DNA of 64,000 nucleotides from the NCBI RefSeq assembly GCF_008000995.1, contig NZ_CP042828.1, positions 4,578,882 through 4,642,881 of the forward strand. The letters run 5' to 3'. Source of the stretch: Ruania zhangjianzhongii (lineage in GTDB: Bacteria > Actinomycetota > Actinomycetes > Actinomycetales > Beutenbergiaceae). Position numbers and translations under genes: made by a program. A model generated the notes under the pieces. That model did no database searches. It saw only the letters and a program-made list of their open reading frames with translations, and was not told the DNA's origin. Below, one piece after another: positions 43,910 to 53,444 of the stretch. Every line of letters begins with the position of its first letter. The stretch's first letter is position 1.

Positions 43910-43943
43910 GGTCCCGATGACTCCCTCTGTGGAACAGGCGTAG
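43545..43943 (+). pseudogene. C-terminal fragment of an ECF-sigma-linked protein
   Basis: In the frame ending at 43943 the sequence from 43545 reads AYAVEENSAGDVSFSLFRPEG, ELESALADHGITADITVLPA..., with a Pro-rich end. This is the kind of extracellular C-terminal domain found in the anti-sigma/partner gene that follows such sigma genes (inference from arrangement and pattern). Its N-terminal half is absent: an internal deletion seems to have joined it, out of frame, to the sigma factor. Confidence 0.65.
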
Positions 43944-43991
43944 CAGCGGCGGCACCCGAGGGCAGCACAGGCGCGGTTCTACAGTGGGCCC

Positions 43992-44537
43992 ATGTCCGAG
44001 AACCAGGCCGACTGGCGTCCGATCGTCGCGGCACTGAACAATCCCCAAACTCGCCGCGTCTATGCGCAGGTGGTGCTCGGGCATGAGGCGGAAACCCTTG
44101 GCGACGGCCTCAGTCCGGCCAGGAGACGCCACGTGCTCGAGTCCCTCGTCAAGGCCGGCCTGATCAGCAAGGACGGCGACGGCTACCGGGACCGCAGCGA
44201 GGTCTTCACCCAGTTGCTGGCAGCGATCCCCCGGCCCGCCGACCGAACCGGCCCCGAGCGATTCCTCAACGGACGGGGTGAGATCGACCGCTACCCGTCG
44301 GACGCCACCGAGCTACACGGACTGCTCGCATTCATTGCCGGCGAGGTGCTCACCAACGACGACGTGCTGACCGAGAAGGAACTCAACGAACGTCTCACCC
44401 CGTTCAGCCAGGACACGGCGGGCCTACGACGCCGCCTGGTCGACGCCGAACTGCTGGACCGCACCCCTTCCGGCTCGCAATACTCCCGTGTTGCCGGCGC
44501 AGCGGTCGATCAGGCGTCAGCCGAACCTGCGGGATAG
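43992..44537 (+). CDS. DUF2087 domain protein
   Basis: 181 residues. An N-terminal winged-helix-like part (DWRPIVAALNNPQTRRVYAQVVLG) is followed by the DUF2087 domain (about 83-165: RFLNGRGEIDRYPSD, LTEKELNERLTPFSQDTAGLRRRLVDAELLDRTPSG). Such proteins are thought to be DNA-binding regulators; the function here is unknown. Convergent with the DUF3151 gene. Confidence 0.85.
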   Translation: MSENQADWRPIVAALNNPQTRRVYAQVVLGHEAETLGDGLSPARRRHVLESLVKAGLISKDGDGYRDRSEVFTQLLAAIPRPADRTGPERFLNGRGEIDRYPSDATELHGLLAFIAGEVLTNDDVLTEKELNERLTPFSQDTAGLRRRLVDAELLDRTPSGSQYSRVAGAAVDQASAEPAG

Positions 44538-44703
44538 AACTTCGCGCAGAGAATCTTCTCCCCCTGACCGACGGCGGCCGACGGGCTGCCGACTCGTTCG
44601 ACACTCGTCACGTCGGGTAGTTACCCCAGGTATCGCGCTGGCGCAGCAAGTAACGACTGGATCGATTCACGGGGGCGGAGGGGTGAAGGGAAGTGAGCGC
44701 GGG

Positions 44704-45111
44704 TCAGAGCTGGCGGGCGGCGGGATCGGAATCGTCGGCGAGGGTGCGGCAGCGCTGCGCCTCCTCGTCCTCACCGATCTTCTCGGCAGCATCCGCGAGC
44801 GCGAGCAGCGCGATCAGGAACCCCTGGTTCGGCACATGGTCGGCAGGGATCGGGCCGGCGCCGCGCCAGCCGGCCTTGCGCAGGGAGTCCAGCCCACGGT
44901 GGTAGCCGGTGCGCGCAAAGGCGTAGGCGCTCACCGGGTCGCCGGCGGAGAGGCTGGCCCGGGCAAGCAGAGCCCAGGGATAACTGGCGGCGGGGTAGCG
45001 GGCGGCCACCTCACGCAGGTCGACGCCCTCGTCCAGGGCGGCGCGGGCGGCCATGTCCGGGTGGTCCTCGGGCAGGCGAGTGGGCTCGGGCTCGAGCAAG
45101 TTCTGGGTCAT
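44704..45111 (-). CDS. DUF3151 domain protein
   Basis: 135 residues, actinobacteria-specific family often found near fba and other glycolytic genes. Recognisable: MTQNLLEPEPTRLPEDHPD, YPAASYPWALLARASLSAGD, YAFARTGYHRGLDSLRKAGWRG, PNQGFLIALLALADAAEKIGE. Helical, no membrane segment or catalytic motif seen. In related genomes the fba gene is close; here about 10 kb separate them (inference). Confidence 0.88.
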   Translation of the reverse strand: MTQNLLEPEPTRLPEDHPDMAARAALDEGVDLREVAARYPAASYPWALLARASLSAGDPVSAYAFARTGYHRGLDSLRKAGWRGAGPIPADHVPNQGFLIALLALADAAEKIGEDEEAQRCRTLADDSDPAARQL

Positions 45112-45218
45112 GACCTCACTCTCTCATCGCCGTCTCGCCCCCGGCCACCGACAACAGGCACGCTCAACCTGCGGACCACAGGCTTGCACCCGTCCCACCG
45201 GGTCGAGGCGCTCTCGCG

Positions 45219-45255
45219 CCGGACACCAGTGCGCGGACGCCCGGATACCAGTGCG
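45219..45255. repeat. two-copy direct repeat upstream of the first STAS gene
   Basis: CCGGACACCAGTGCG (45219-45233) and CCGGATACCAGTGCG (45241-45255), 14 of 15 identical, 22 bases apart centre to centre, i.e. two helical turns, about 85 bases upstream of the STAS start. Likely a paired activator or repressor site, unproven. Confidence 0.45.
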
Positions 45256-45340
45256 AGAAATCCCGCCGCCCTCCTCGACATGCAGAGTCGCTGCACGAGG
45301 ACTAGTCTCCACGGAGCACCCAGTGGAAGGCCCCTTTGTG

Positions 45341-45685
45341 ATGATCGATGTCGTGGCGTCGGGCAGCGGCATGCTCGTCACGGTCACCGGCGACCTCGAC
45401 CTCACCTCCCGGGACTACGGCGAAGCCACGCTGCGCCGGATCGGACTCCGGGGACGCGCGAACCTCACGCTGGACCTGTGTCGGATGAACTTCATGGACT
45501 CCACCGGGGCCGCCTGGATCGCCGCACTCGTGGAGCAGGACAAGCGGCTCGGCGGTAGCACGGTGCTGCGTGGCGCGGGCCCTCGGGACTTGTTCGTGCT
45601 CGAAGTGTGCGGCGTGCTCGACCGGGTCGAAGTGGACAGCACGCACCACTGCCGGGATCAACGCCGCAACCACGCCAGCGCCTGA
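45341..45685 (+). CDS. STAS-domain anti-anti-sigma factor, first copy
   Basis: 114 residues. Single STAS domain: VTVTGDLDLTSRDYGEATLRRIG and LCRMNFMDSTGAAWIAALVEQDKRLGG, with the phosphorylated Ser in DSTG. Would bind the HATPase domain of the neighbouring phosphatase and release a sigma factor when dephosphorylated. ATG 45341 used; GTG 45338 is equally spaced from GGAAGG and possible. Convergent with the phosphatase gene. Confidence 0.88.
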   Translation: MIDVVASGSGMLVTVTGDLDLTSRDYGEATLRRIGLRGRANLTLDLCRMNFMDSTGAAWIAALVEQDKRLGGSTVLRGAGPRDLFVLEVCGVLDRVEVDSTHHCRDQRRNHASA

Positions 45686-45833
45686 CCACCGCTGCCGGCA
45701 CCAGCACGGACCCCTCCGCCTCTCCGCAAGCATGCACGCCGCCCCGACGCCGTCAGGGCCGGCCATCGCGCAGGCTCTCCGCGGGCGTCGCGCCGCCATG
45801 GCGTCAGGACTCGACCATCGGGCCGTGACCCGC

Positions 45834-47954
45834 TCAGGGCTCGGCCGAGACCTGCAACGTGGTGTCGCCGTGCACCCGCGCCCAGACCACCTTCCCGGTC
45901 CCGGAAGGCCGCCAGCCCCAGTCGGCCAGCCGCTCCACGATCTGCATCCCGTAGCCACCGACGCGCGCGGCGTGCGGCTCCAGGTGCGTGGGTGGGACCG
46001 GATTGCCGTCCTCCACCTCGATCCGGACGCCGTCGCCGGTGTCCTGCAACCGCAGCAGCACCGGACCCTCGCCGTACAGGACGGCGTTCGCCACCAACTC
46101 GGAGACGATCAGTTCCACAACGGCCGGGTCACGGTCCCAGGAAGAGCACGCCTCTGCGACCAGTCGGCGCGCCCGCCGCACCGAGTCGGTCGCGGGCGCC
46201 AGCCGCCAACGACGGAACCGGCCGCGGCGTCCCATCCCGCCCTCGAGGCTGGGTACCCGAATCACCACCACAGCGATGTCGTCCTCCGGGGGCGCCGCGA
46301 ACTGCCGCAGCACCTGTTCGCCGACGCCGGCCGCATCTTCCTCGGCTGCGGCAGCGAGCATCACCTCCCGAAGGCGTGCGACGCCGTCATGCACGGGGCG
46401 GTCTCGGCGCTCCACGAGGCCGTCGGTGTACAGCACCAGCACGTCCCCCGGTTCGAGCGGCAGCTCGGCAGTGGACCGACCACCGTCGCCGAAACCCATC
46501 AACGGCCCACGTGCCGAACTCATCTCCGTCACCTCGCCGGCCGAGACCACCAGCCCGGGCAGATGACCCGCGCTGCTGTACCGCAGAGTCCACTCCCCGG
46601 GCGTCACGGCGCTGGGCTGCAGGGTGGCGTACACCAAGGAGGCAGGGCGGCGGATCCGCATGCTCTCCACCATTCCGTCCAGCCGGGAGAGCACAGTGCC
46701 CGGATCGTGGAGCTCGTTCGCGAACGTGCGCAGGACCGACCGCAGCTGGCCCATCGCGGCAGCCGCCTCCACGTCATGCCCGACGACGTCCCCCACCACA
46801 GCGCCGATCACATCGTCGCCAAGGTGCACCACGTCGTACCAGTCCCCGCCCACCTGGGCATGCTCGGCGTTCGGGGAGTAGTAGGTCCAGACGTCCAGGG
46901 AGTCGATGTGATCCAGATCCGGGAGCATCGCCCGTTGCAGCGTCTCGGCCAGCACATGCTCGGCCTCGGTGAGCCGCACGTGGTCCATCGCCAGACCCAC
47001 CCGCTGGGCGGTGGACTCCAGCAGCAGGCCCGACTCCTGCGCGGCAGCACGTTCGCCCGGCTCGATCACCGCCATCAGTCCGAGCACACCGCCACGCCCC
47101 CGGAGCGGAGCCACGATCGCCTCCCGGCGCAGGTCGGGACCGCGCTGGGTGGCGGCGTTGATCAGGTCGGCGAGCTGTTGGCTGGCGCTCCCCGGCAGGT
47201 AGACGGCGTCTAGATCGAGCCGCATCCTGCGCATCGGCCCGGTGACCAGCAGCCGGCCGACCGGATCCTCCTCATCGGAATAGGTGATGCCGCGGCGCGG
47301 ATGCCGCCCGCGTTCGGCGGTGACGCTGTCCAACCCGGTGATCGGGCGTAGCACAGAGTCCTCGGTGAAAAAGCCGCACCAGGCGAAGACGTGCTGGCAC
47401 AGCGCTCGCGAGATCACCGTCAGGGCGTCGCCGTCCTCACCTTCATGGATCACATCGGAGACCTTCGCGAGGGCCTCCAAGGTGTGCCGGGAATGGTGCA
47501 CCAGGTCCTGCATATCGGTGCGCACCGGCTGCGGCGGGCTGCTCTGCACGAACACGAACCGCCGGATCGCCCCCTCCACCGCCCGCGGCGTGACGACGGC
47601 ATCGAGCACGATCTCGTGCCCGTCCGCACGCAGCATCGGCACAGTGAGCGAGAAGCTCGCACCGTCGATCGCATGCTCGGCGATCTCGGCGAGCACCACC
47701 GACCGGTAGCCCGGGCTGATCAGTTCGCCGCGGGCGCGGCCTTCTCGAGCGGTATACCCGGTGATCTGCTGAAACGCGGTGTTCGCCCAGCGCAGCACCA
47801 GTCCCGACCCGGCCAAGTCCACCACGGCCACCGCACGCTCGCCGTCGAGCACCACCTCTGCTGCGGCAGCACGTGCGTCCTCGCGGACCGCAGTCCTGGG
47901 ACCATCGAGGGCTCCGTCAGACTCAGTCTCGCCCGATCGGGCAAAGTTGTTCAT
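45834..47954 (-). CDS. PAS-GAF-PP2C phosphatase with C-terminal HATPase (SpoIIE/RsbU-type switch protein)
   Basis: 706 residues. PAS domain (about 35-135: LRWANTAFQQITGYTAREG), GAF-like region (150-330), PP2C/SpoIIE domain (about 335-550: LQRAMLPDLDHIDS, AEHAQVGGDWYDVVHLGDD, GDVVGHDVEAAAAMGQLR, DVLVLYTDGLVERRD, EDDIAVVVIRV) and a C-terminal anti-sigma-type HATPase (ELIVSELVANAVLYGEG, VEDGNPVPPT, GGYGMQIVERLADWG). It thus carries both phosphatase and RsbW-like kinase parts. ATG 47954 is chosen because GGAGGG is five bases upstream. Divergent from the second STAS gene. Confidence 0.93.
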   Translation of the reverse strand: MNNFARSGETESDGALDGPRTAVREDARAAAAEVVLDGERAVAVVDLAGSGLVLRWANTAFQQITGYTAREGRARGELISPGYRSVVLAEIAEHAIDGASFSLTVPMLRADGHEIVLDAVVTPRAVEGAIRRFVFVQSSPPQPVRTDMQDLVHHSRHTLEALAKVSDVIHEGEDGDALTVISRALCQHVFAWCGFFTEDSVLRPITGLDSVTAERGRHPRRGITYSDEEDPVGRLLVTGPMRRMRLDLDAVYLPGSASQQLADLINAATQRGPDLRREAIVAPLRGRGGVLGLMAVIEPGERAAAQESGLLLESTAQRVGLAMDHVRLTEAEHVLAETLQRAMLPDLDHIDSLDVWTYYSPNAEHAQVGGDWYDVVHLGDDVIGAVVGDVVGHDVEAAAAMGQLRSVLRTFANELHDPGTVLSRLDGMVESMRIRRPASLVYATLQPSAVTPGEWTLRYSSAGHLPGLVVSAGEVTEMSSARGPLMGFGDGGRSTAELPLEPGDVLVLYTDGLVERRDRPVHDGVARLREVMLAAAAEEDAAGVGEQVLRQFAAPPEDDIAVVVIRVPSLEGGMGRRGRFRRWRLAPATDSVRRARRLVAEACSSWDRDPAVVELIVSELVANAVLYGEGPVLLRLQDTGDGVRIEVEDGNPVPPTHLEPHAARVGGYGMQIVERLADWGWRPSGTGKVVWARVHGDTTLQVSAEP

Positions 47955-48036
47955 CACCGCACCCTCCATCGTCTACGGTGTGACCTAGCGGACATCCACG
48001 CACACGCGCGGTATCCGTACCCCTCAAGGAGGCCCG

Positions 48037-48408
48037 ATGCCAGACGCTAACAGTTCCGGCACGGACGCGCCCCGTGAGACCAACGGCGCTGGGTCCGTAC
48101 ACACGCTGTTGGACCCCGACTGCACCCGCCTGGTGCTCTCCGGGGAGATCGACGTCGCGCTCACCGACGACCTCACCGAGGCCGTCACCGACGCCGAGGC
48201 CGCCGGGTTACCGGTCCAGGTGGACGCCCGGCACGTGACCTTCATGGACTCCTCCGGCATCGCTCTGCTGGCGCGTCTGGCGAACCGCACGCCGGGCCGG
48301 CTGAGCCTGATCAAGCCGCCGGACGTGGTGCGGTTCCTGCTCGACGTCACCCGGATCGGGGACCTCGTCGACGTGGTCGACGGCGACCGGGACACCCACG
48401 AGAACTGA
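48037..48408 (+). CDS. STAS-domain anti-anti-sigma factor, second copy
   Basis: 123 residues: TLLDPDCTRLVLSGEIDVALTDDL and RHVTFMDSSGIALLARLANRT, with the phospho-Ser in DSSG. AAGGAGG precedes the ATG. Together with the first STAS gene it gives two substrates for the switch phosphatase/kinase. The N-terminal ~22 residues are a Thr/Ser/Glu-rich tail. Confidence 0.9.
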   Translation: MPDANSSGTDAPRETNGAGSVHTLLDPDCTRLVLSGEIDVALTDDLTEAVTDAEAAGLPVQVDARHVTFMDSSGIALLARLANRTPGRLSLIKPPDVVRFLLDVTRIGDLVDVVDGDRDTHEN

Positions 48409-48417
48409 GCAGGGCCG

Positions 48418-48513
48418 GCGCGCCACTGTTCGAGGTACACACGGGCGTAGCGCGCCACTGTTCGAGGTGCGCACGGGCGTGGCGCGCCCCTGTTCGAGGT
48501 ACGCACGGGCGTA
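48418..48513. repeat. three tandem copies of a 32-bp unit (partial fourth)
   Basis: Units at 48418, 48450 and 48482 each open with GCGCGCC and carry CTGTTCGAGGT(A/G)C.CACGGGCGT. The first two copies differ at three positions (the A/C changes in GTACACAC); a fourth remnant starts at 48514. It fills most of the gap between the STAS stop and the ABC gene end. No spacers or terminal repeats, so neither CRISPR nor a transposon end. Confidence 0.85.
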
Positions 48514-48595
48514 GTGCGCCCCCGGTCACGCGCCACAGGTGACGGCCACCAGTCGCGCCGCGGGCCACTCGCCCTGATCCCCGCTGGCACCCAGC

Positions 48596-51500
48596 TCAGC
48601 CGGCCAGGTGCCCCCAACGCGACTCGAGCTCGCGCCAGGGCCCCACTGCCGCGACCTGTCCCGCGGTGAGCACCACCACCCGGTCGGCCAGCGCCAGTGC
48701 CGCGCGCTTCGCCGTCGCGCCGATCACGGTGGCGCGGCGTTCCCGCAGTGCAGCCCACAGCTCCAGCTCGGTGGCGGCATCCAGCGCACTGGAGACGTCG
48801 TCGGCGAGCAGCAGCTCGGCATCGGTAGCCAGGGCCCGGGCGAGCGCCAGCCGCTGCACCTGACCGCCGGAGAGCCGCACGCCACGGTGCCCGATCACCG
48901 CGTCCACCCCACCGGCGGCAGCGACGTCCCGCGTCAACCGGGCATCGGCGATCGGGCGGTCGAGCCCGCGCTCGTGCCCCAGTGCGATGTTGTCCGCGAA
49001 GGTCCCGGAGAGCACCCGCGGGACCTGCGCGACGTGCGCCACCCGGCCGGGGCGCAGCACCTCTTCGGCGTCGGTGATCTCGCGGCCGTTCCAGCTGATC
49101 GACCCGCGGTGGGCGACCAGCCCGGCGAGCACATCGAGCAGACTGGACTTGCCCGAGCCGACCTGCCCCGACGAGCAGCACCAGCTCCCCGGAAGCGACG
49201 GTCAGGTCGACGTCCTGGGCTCCGATCGTGCCGTCGTCGTGCACTGCGGTCAGGGTCGCTAGGCGGAGCTCGTGCAACGCCTCACGCTCACCCGCACGCG
49301 GCGGCGGTGACTGGCCGGTGAGCAGGTCCACGCCCGGTGCACCGTCCATCAGGTCCACACCGCCGGCGAACGAGCTGGTGGCTCGCTGCCAGGACCGGGT
49401 GCCCGGCGCCTCGGTGATCACCGAACCGGCCACGATCCCGAACCAGCCGAAACCGTTCACGGCGTTCGCCACCAGCAGCGCCGTGGCCAAGCCCCACCAG
49501 TCCCACAACACCGGAGCCCAGGCGGCGACCACTCCGACCTGCACCATCACCACAGGCACGCCGTACAGCACGGCCTGCACCCGGTGCTCACGCACGGCCG
49601 CATCCACGCGTCCGGCGTCGACCTGGCGCAGGTGCGCGTGCACTGCCGGGGTAGCCCCGGCGAGCTTGACCGTGCGGGCCGAGTCCAGTGCGGACACCAG
49701 GGCGCGGCCGAAGCCAGCCCGGGTGTTGGCGGCCGCGGTGGCCGAGCGTCCGGCCACCGGTCGGCCCACGCTGGAGGCAGCCGCGGAGGCCACCATCACC
49801 GCGAGCAGCACGGCGCCGGCCAGCCAGGTGCCGCCGAGCAGTGCCGTGGCCACGGCGATCACCAGACCGTTGATGAAGTCGACCCACCGGTCGGCGTATC
49901 GGGCATACCGGTCGGCATCCATCGTCCGCGCCACCACCTCACCGGGCGGAGTGCGCGGGAGCCGGTGCTGCTTGGTCTGGCCGAAGAGCACGGTCATCCG
50001 GGTGCGCAACAGCACCTCGATCCACCACCGCGGGTAGCGCCACACCGCATCGGCGAGCACCAGGGGTGCTGCCAGCAGTGAGACCACCAGGGCGATCAGC
50101 AACCAGAGCACGGCCCCGCCGTCTTGCAGCTGCACCACCAGCTCGCCCCAGATGAATCCGGTGAGTGCCCCCTGGGCACCGAGCAGCGCGGCGAACAAGA
50201 ACCCGACCGCACCACCGACGCCCCAGGCAGGTCGCACCAGGAGCGCGCGGGCGATTCCGCGGGTGAGGCTGGGCCCGGTCCCGACCTCGGGGCGCTCCGG
50301 CGGCTCTCCGGTACGCCGCCGGTGACCTACCCCGGTCGGCGGGCCGGCGGGCGAGGACGGGTCATCAGCGGGAGCGTCGCCATCGCCCGTGCCGATCGAG
50401 GAGGTCCCGGCGGCGCCGGTCGCCACCTCGGGTGCGGGTTGCGCGCGACCCTCCACAGGGGCGCCCAGGCTCTCGGCTGACTCCGCAGCCTCGAGCAGTC
50501 GCAGGAACTGCCCCGGGGCCTGGGCCAGCTCCGCGCGACTGCCCTGCTGGACGACCCGGCCGTCTTCGAGCACCGCCACCTGTTCGGCACGCTCGGTGGT
50601 AGACAACCGGTGGGCGATCAGGATCCCGGTGCGCCGACGCAGCAGCCGGTCCGAGGCGGCGACCACCCGGCGCTCGGTCAGCGGGTCCATCCGTGCGGTC
50701 GCCTCGTCCAGCACGACGACGCTCACGTCCCGCACCAGCAGACGGGCGAAGGCCACCAGTTGCTCCTCGCCGGCGGAGAGCGTGGTGCCGCCGGCACCCA
50801 GCGGGGTGTCCAGACCGTTCGGCAGACCATCGACCCAGCCGGTGAGCCCGAGCTCGGTGATCGCTGCCTGCACCCGGGCGCGCGGGTGATCCTGGAACAG
50901 CGTGATGTTCTGTTCCAGGGTGCCGGCGAGAATGTCAGTGCGCTGGCTGACCACGCCGACGGCGGCACGCAGCTGCTGCAGGTCGAGCTCGCGCACATCG
51001 GTCCCGCCGAGGAACACGGTCTGTTCGGGCGGTTCCACAGCGCGCGAGAGGAGCGAGGCCAGAGTCGACTTCCCGGATCCGGTGCGACCCACCAACGCGA
51101 TGGTGTGCCCGGCCGGGACGTACAGGTCCACGTCCCGGAGCGCGAACGCCCCCTCCTCGTAGGCGAAGTGCAGACCCCTCAGCTCGACGTCGATACCGCC
51201 CTGGGGCAGCTCCTGACCGCCCACCGGCTCCGGCGGCGAGGAAAGCATCTGCCGCAGCCGGATCAGAGCACCCATTCCAGCCTGCAGCTCGGGGAGCTGC
51301 TCGGCGACCTGCTCGACCAGACCGACGAACGTCGTCGTGACCAGGAACAGCGTGACCAGGCGGGCGATCGACATCCCGTCGGTGAGTACGAGCGCGGCGC
51401 CGGTGACGCCGATGGCCACCAGCAGGGCGTGCAGCAACACCCCGGCACGGCGCAGCAGCCGCGACTCCAGCCGCTGCACCACTGCGAACTTCTCGTGCAC

Positions 51501-52211
51501 CCGCGCGGAGAGCTCGGCCAGGCGGCGGACCACGAACGACTGGCCCAAGCTGGTGCGCAAGTCGTCCCGCCCGGCGACGCCCTCCTCCAGGACGGCCGCA
51601 TGGTCGGTCCAGGCGATCTCCTCGATCACCTTGCTCTCGGCGATCGGCCGCAACAGCGGACGGATCAGCCAGCCCGTCGCTGCGGCGATCACCGGGAACA
51701 TCACGAACGCGGGCCACCAGGTCAGGCCGGCGACCAGCCACATCGGCAGCACGGCAAACACGGCGCGCATCATGTGCCAGCCCTGGAGCCGCACCAACGT
51801 CCCCACCTCGTGGGTGTCGTCATCGACACGGTCGAGGATCTCCCCGACGGCCTGCTCAGAGAGGATGGCGAGCGGCTGGTACAGGGCAGCGGTGAGCAGG
51901 TCCTGGCGCAACCGGCCCTCGGCGCGGTCCGAGACGGTCGCCCAGATGATGCGCCCGACAGTGTCTGCCAGTGCCGCACCCACCACACAGGACGCCAGCA
52001 GCAGCACCAGCGCGGCCGTGGGGTTCTCGGCGATCCGGCCCGCCACCACGGTGCCATAGGTCTGGCCGATCGCGGCAATCGCGCTGCCGATCAGCGCCAC
52101 GGCCGCAGCCGGGCGCCGCAGCCGTCGCCAGTCCACCCGCCGGGCGGGGTCCAGACTGGCTGGTGGCACCACCGGCGTGGTGCTGGGAGTTCGGGTGGCG
52201 GTCGAGGTCAT
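48596..52211 (-). pseudogene. fused double ABC transporter (ATPase/permease x2), frameshifted in second Walker A
   Basis: From ATG 52211 the frame encodes TMD1, NBD1 (Walker A VGRTGSGKSTLASL; signature LSAGEEQLVAF; VVVLDEATARMD), a Pro/Gly-rich linker, TMD2 and the start of NBD2, then reads ELVLLVGAGRLGQVQS. Removing one base from the CCCC run at 49166-49169 (GGGG on the coding strand) restores VGQVGSGKSSLLDVLAGL and the rest of NBD2 (signature LSGGQVQRLALARALA, LLLADDVSSALD) to the stop at 48596. The repaired product is about 1204 residues, a self-contained exporter. The shift is real in this sequence; whether it is a sequencing error is unknown. Confidence 0.85.
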
Positions 52212-52349
52212 AGCGGATCAACTGTAGAGACAGCCACCGACACTCGTCGCTCCAATTTCTGCTGCTCACCAACGCCGGGGTGAACCTGCCCGATCAGCAC
52301 CGGGCCTGGGCGGCAGTGCAGAAATCGGGCCTGTGCTGGTCGAGTGCAG

Positions 52350-52378
52350 TTGCGCATCACGCTCCCGCGCTCTACTCT
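52350..52378 (+). promoter_or_regulatory. promoter of the LacI cassette
   Basis: TTGCGC (52350-52355) and TACTCT (52373-52378) with 17 bases between; start at about 52385. An AT-rich stretch follows up to the lacI-type ATG at 52422. Confidence 0.6.
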
Positions 52379-52386
52379 GACCAGGG

Positions 52387-52400
52387 TGTTATCGATAACA
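52387..52400. promoter_or_regulatory. perfect 14-bp palindromic LacI-type operator
   Basis: TGTTATCGATAACA, fully self-complementary, with the central CG of LacI-family sites, directly after the predicted transcription start of the LacI gene. Autoregulation of the cassette is expected. Confidence 0.85.
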
Positions 52401-52421
52401 TCCACGGAAATGAGGAGCTAG

Positions 52422-53444
52422 ATGGTGAAGGCACCCGCTACCGTGTGGACCGTTGCGGCGGCCGTGGGGGTGAGCGCCCAGACAGTCTCCCGGGTACTGA
52501 ACGAGTCAGGGCCGGTGAGCCCCGCCACCCGGGACAAGGTGCTGGCCGAAGTAGCCAGGCAGGGGTACCGGCCGAGCAACGTCGGGCGCGGACTACGCTC
52601 TCGCCGGATGTCGATGATCGGCCTGCTGGTCGCAGACATCGGCAACCCGTTCTATGCCAGGCTCCATCGCGCACTGGAGCATGCGCTCCAGCCACGCGGA
52701 TACACCGTGATGCTCGCCAACTGCGATGACGACGCCGCGATCGAGCGACAGCGCCTCGACACACTCGCGGGCTACCGACCGACCGGACTCGTCTGCGTCC
52801 CGGCGGTCGACAGCACGCTCGGCGCGGACGACATCACCGCCTTCCGGCACGTGGTCACAGTGAGCCGCACCATCCCAGGATTCGCCGTGCCGAGCGTGAT
52901 CACCGACGAGGCAGTCGTCGTGCGGAAGGCGACCGATGAGTTGCTCGACGCCGGCCATCAGCACATCGCTGCCGTACTCGGTCCGCAGGGCGCCTCCACC
53001 ACCGCGAGCCGAGAACAAGGCTTCTGGAACGCAGTCCGGGCACACACAGGCGCGTCCGGCCAGGTTCGTTATACCGATGGCACTCGAATAGCAGCCGGGA
53101 CCGCCCTCGACGAACTGCTCGACGAAGATCCGGGGATCACCGGTGTGATCGGCTTCAACGCCCCGGTCACCGAGGGACTCCTCGCCACGATGCTCCGCCG
53201 CGGCCTGCGGTGCCCAGACGACATGTCCATCGTCGGCTTCACCGATGTCGGGTGGCTCGCACTGCACGACCCACCGATCACCGTGATCGCTCAGCCGATC
53301 GAGGAGATGGGGGCCAAGGCCGCTGAGCTCGTCCTCAACGCTGTGACCGGTGAGAGCACCGATGACCGCCAGCACGTCATCCCCAGTTCGCTGATCCAGC
53401 GCGGATCGGTGGCACCCCCGCGACCCTGGAAGGACCGATCGTGA
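52422..53444 (+). CDS. LacI-family repressor
   Basis: 340 residues. Helix-turn-helix TVWTVAAAVGVSAQTVSRVLNESGPVSPATRDKV, then the periplasmic-binding-like effector domain: GLLVADIGNPFYARLHRALEHAL, MSIVGFTDVGWLALHDPPITVIAQPIEEMG. The ATG follows AGGAGC. It is coupled (GTGA) to the dehydratase gene, and its operator lies before it. An acid sugar is the likely inducer, judged from the downstream genes. Confidence 0.93.
   Translation: MVKAPATVWTVAAAVGVSAQTVSRVLNESGPVSPATRDKVLAEVARQGYRPSNVGRGLRSRRMSMIGLLVADIGNPFYARLHRALEHALQPRGYTVMLANCDDDAAIERQRLDTLAGYRPTGLVCVPAVDSTLGADDITAFRHVVTVSRTIPGFAVPSVITDEAVVVRKATDELLDAGHQHIAAVLGPQGASTTASREQGFWNAVRAHTGASGQVRYTDGTRIAAGTALDELLDEDPGITGVIGFNAPVTEGLLATMLRRGLRCPDDMSIVGFTDVGWLALHDPPITVIAQPIEEMGAKAAELVLNAVTGESTDDRQHVIPSSLIQRGSVAPPRPWKDRS

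Noticed and set aside
48418..48513. CRISPR array
   Set aside because: The 32-bp units are directly adjacent with no spacers and no cas genes nearby.
48596..49132. Separate small ATPase gene starting at MLAGLV
   Set aside because: It lacks its own Walker A and ribosome site; restoring one base joins it to the large ABC gene.
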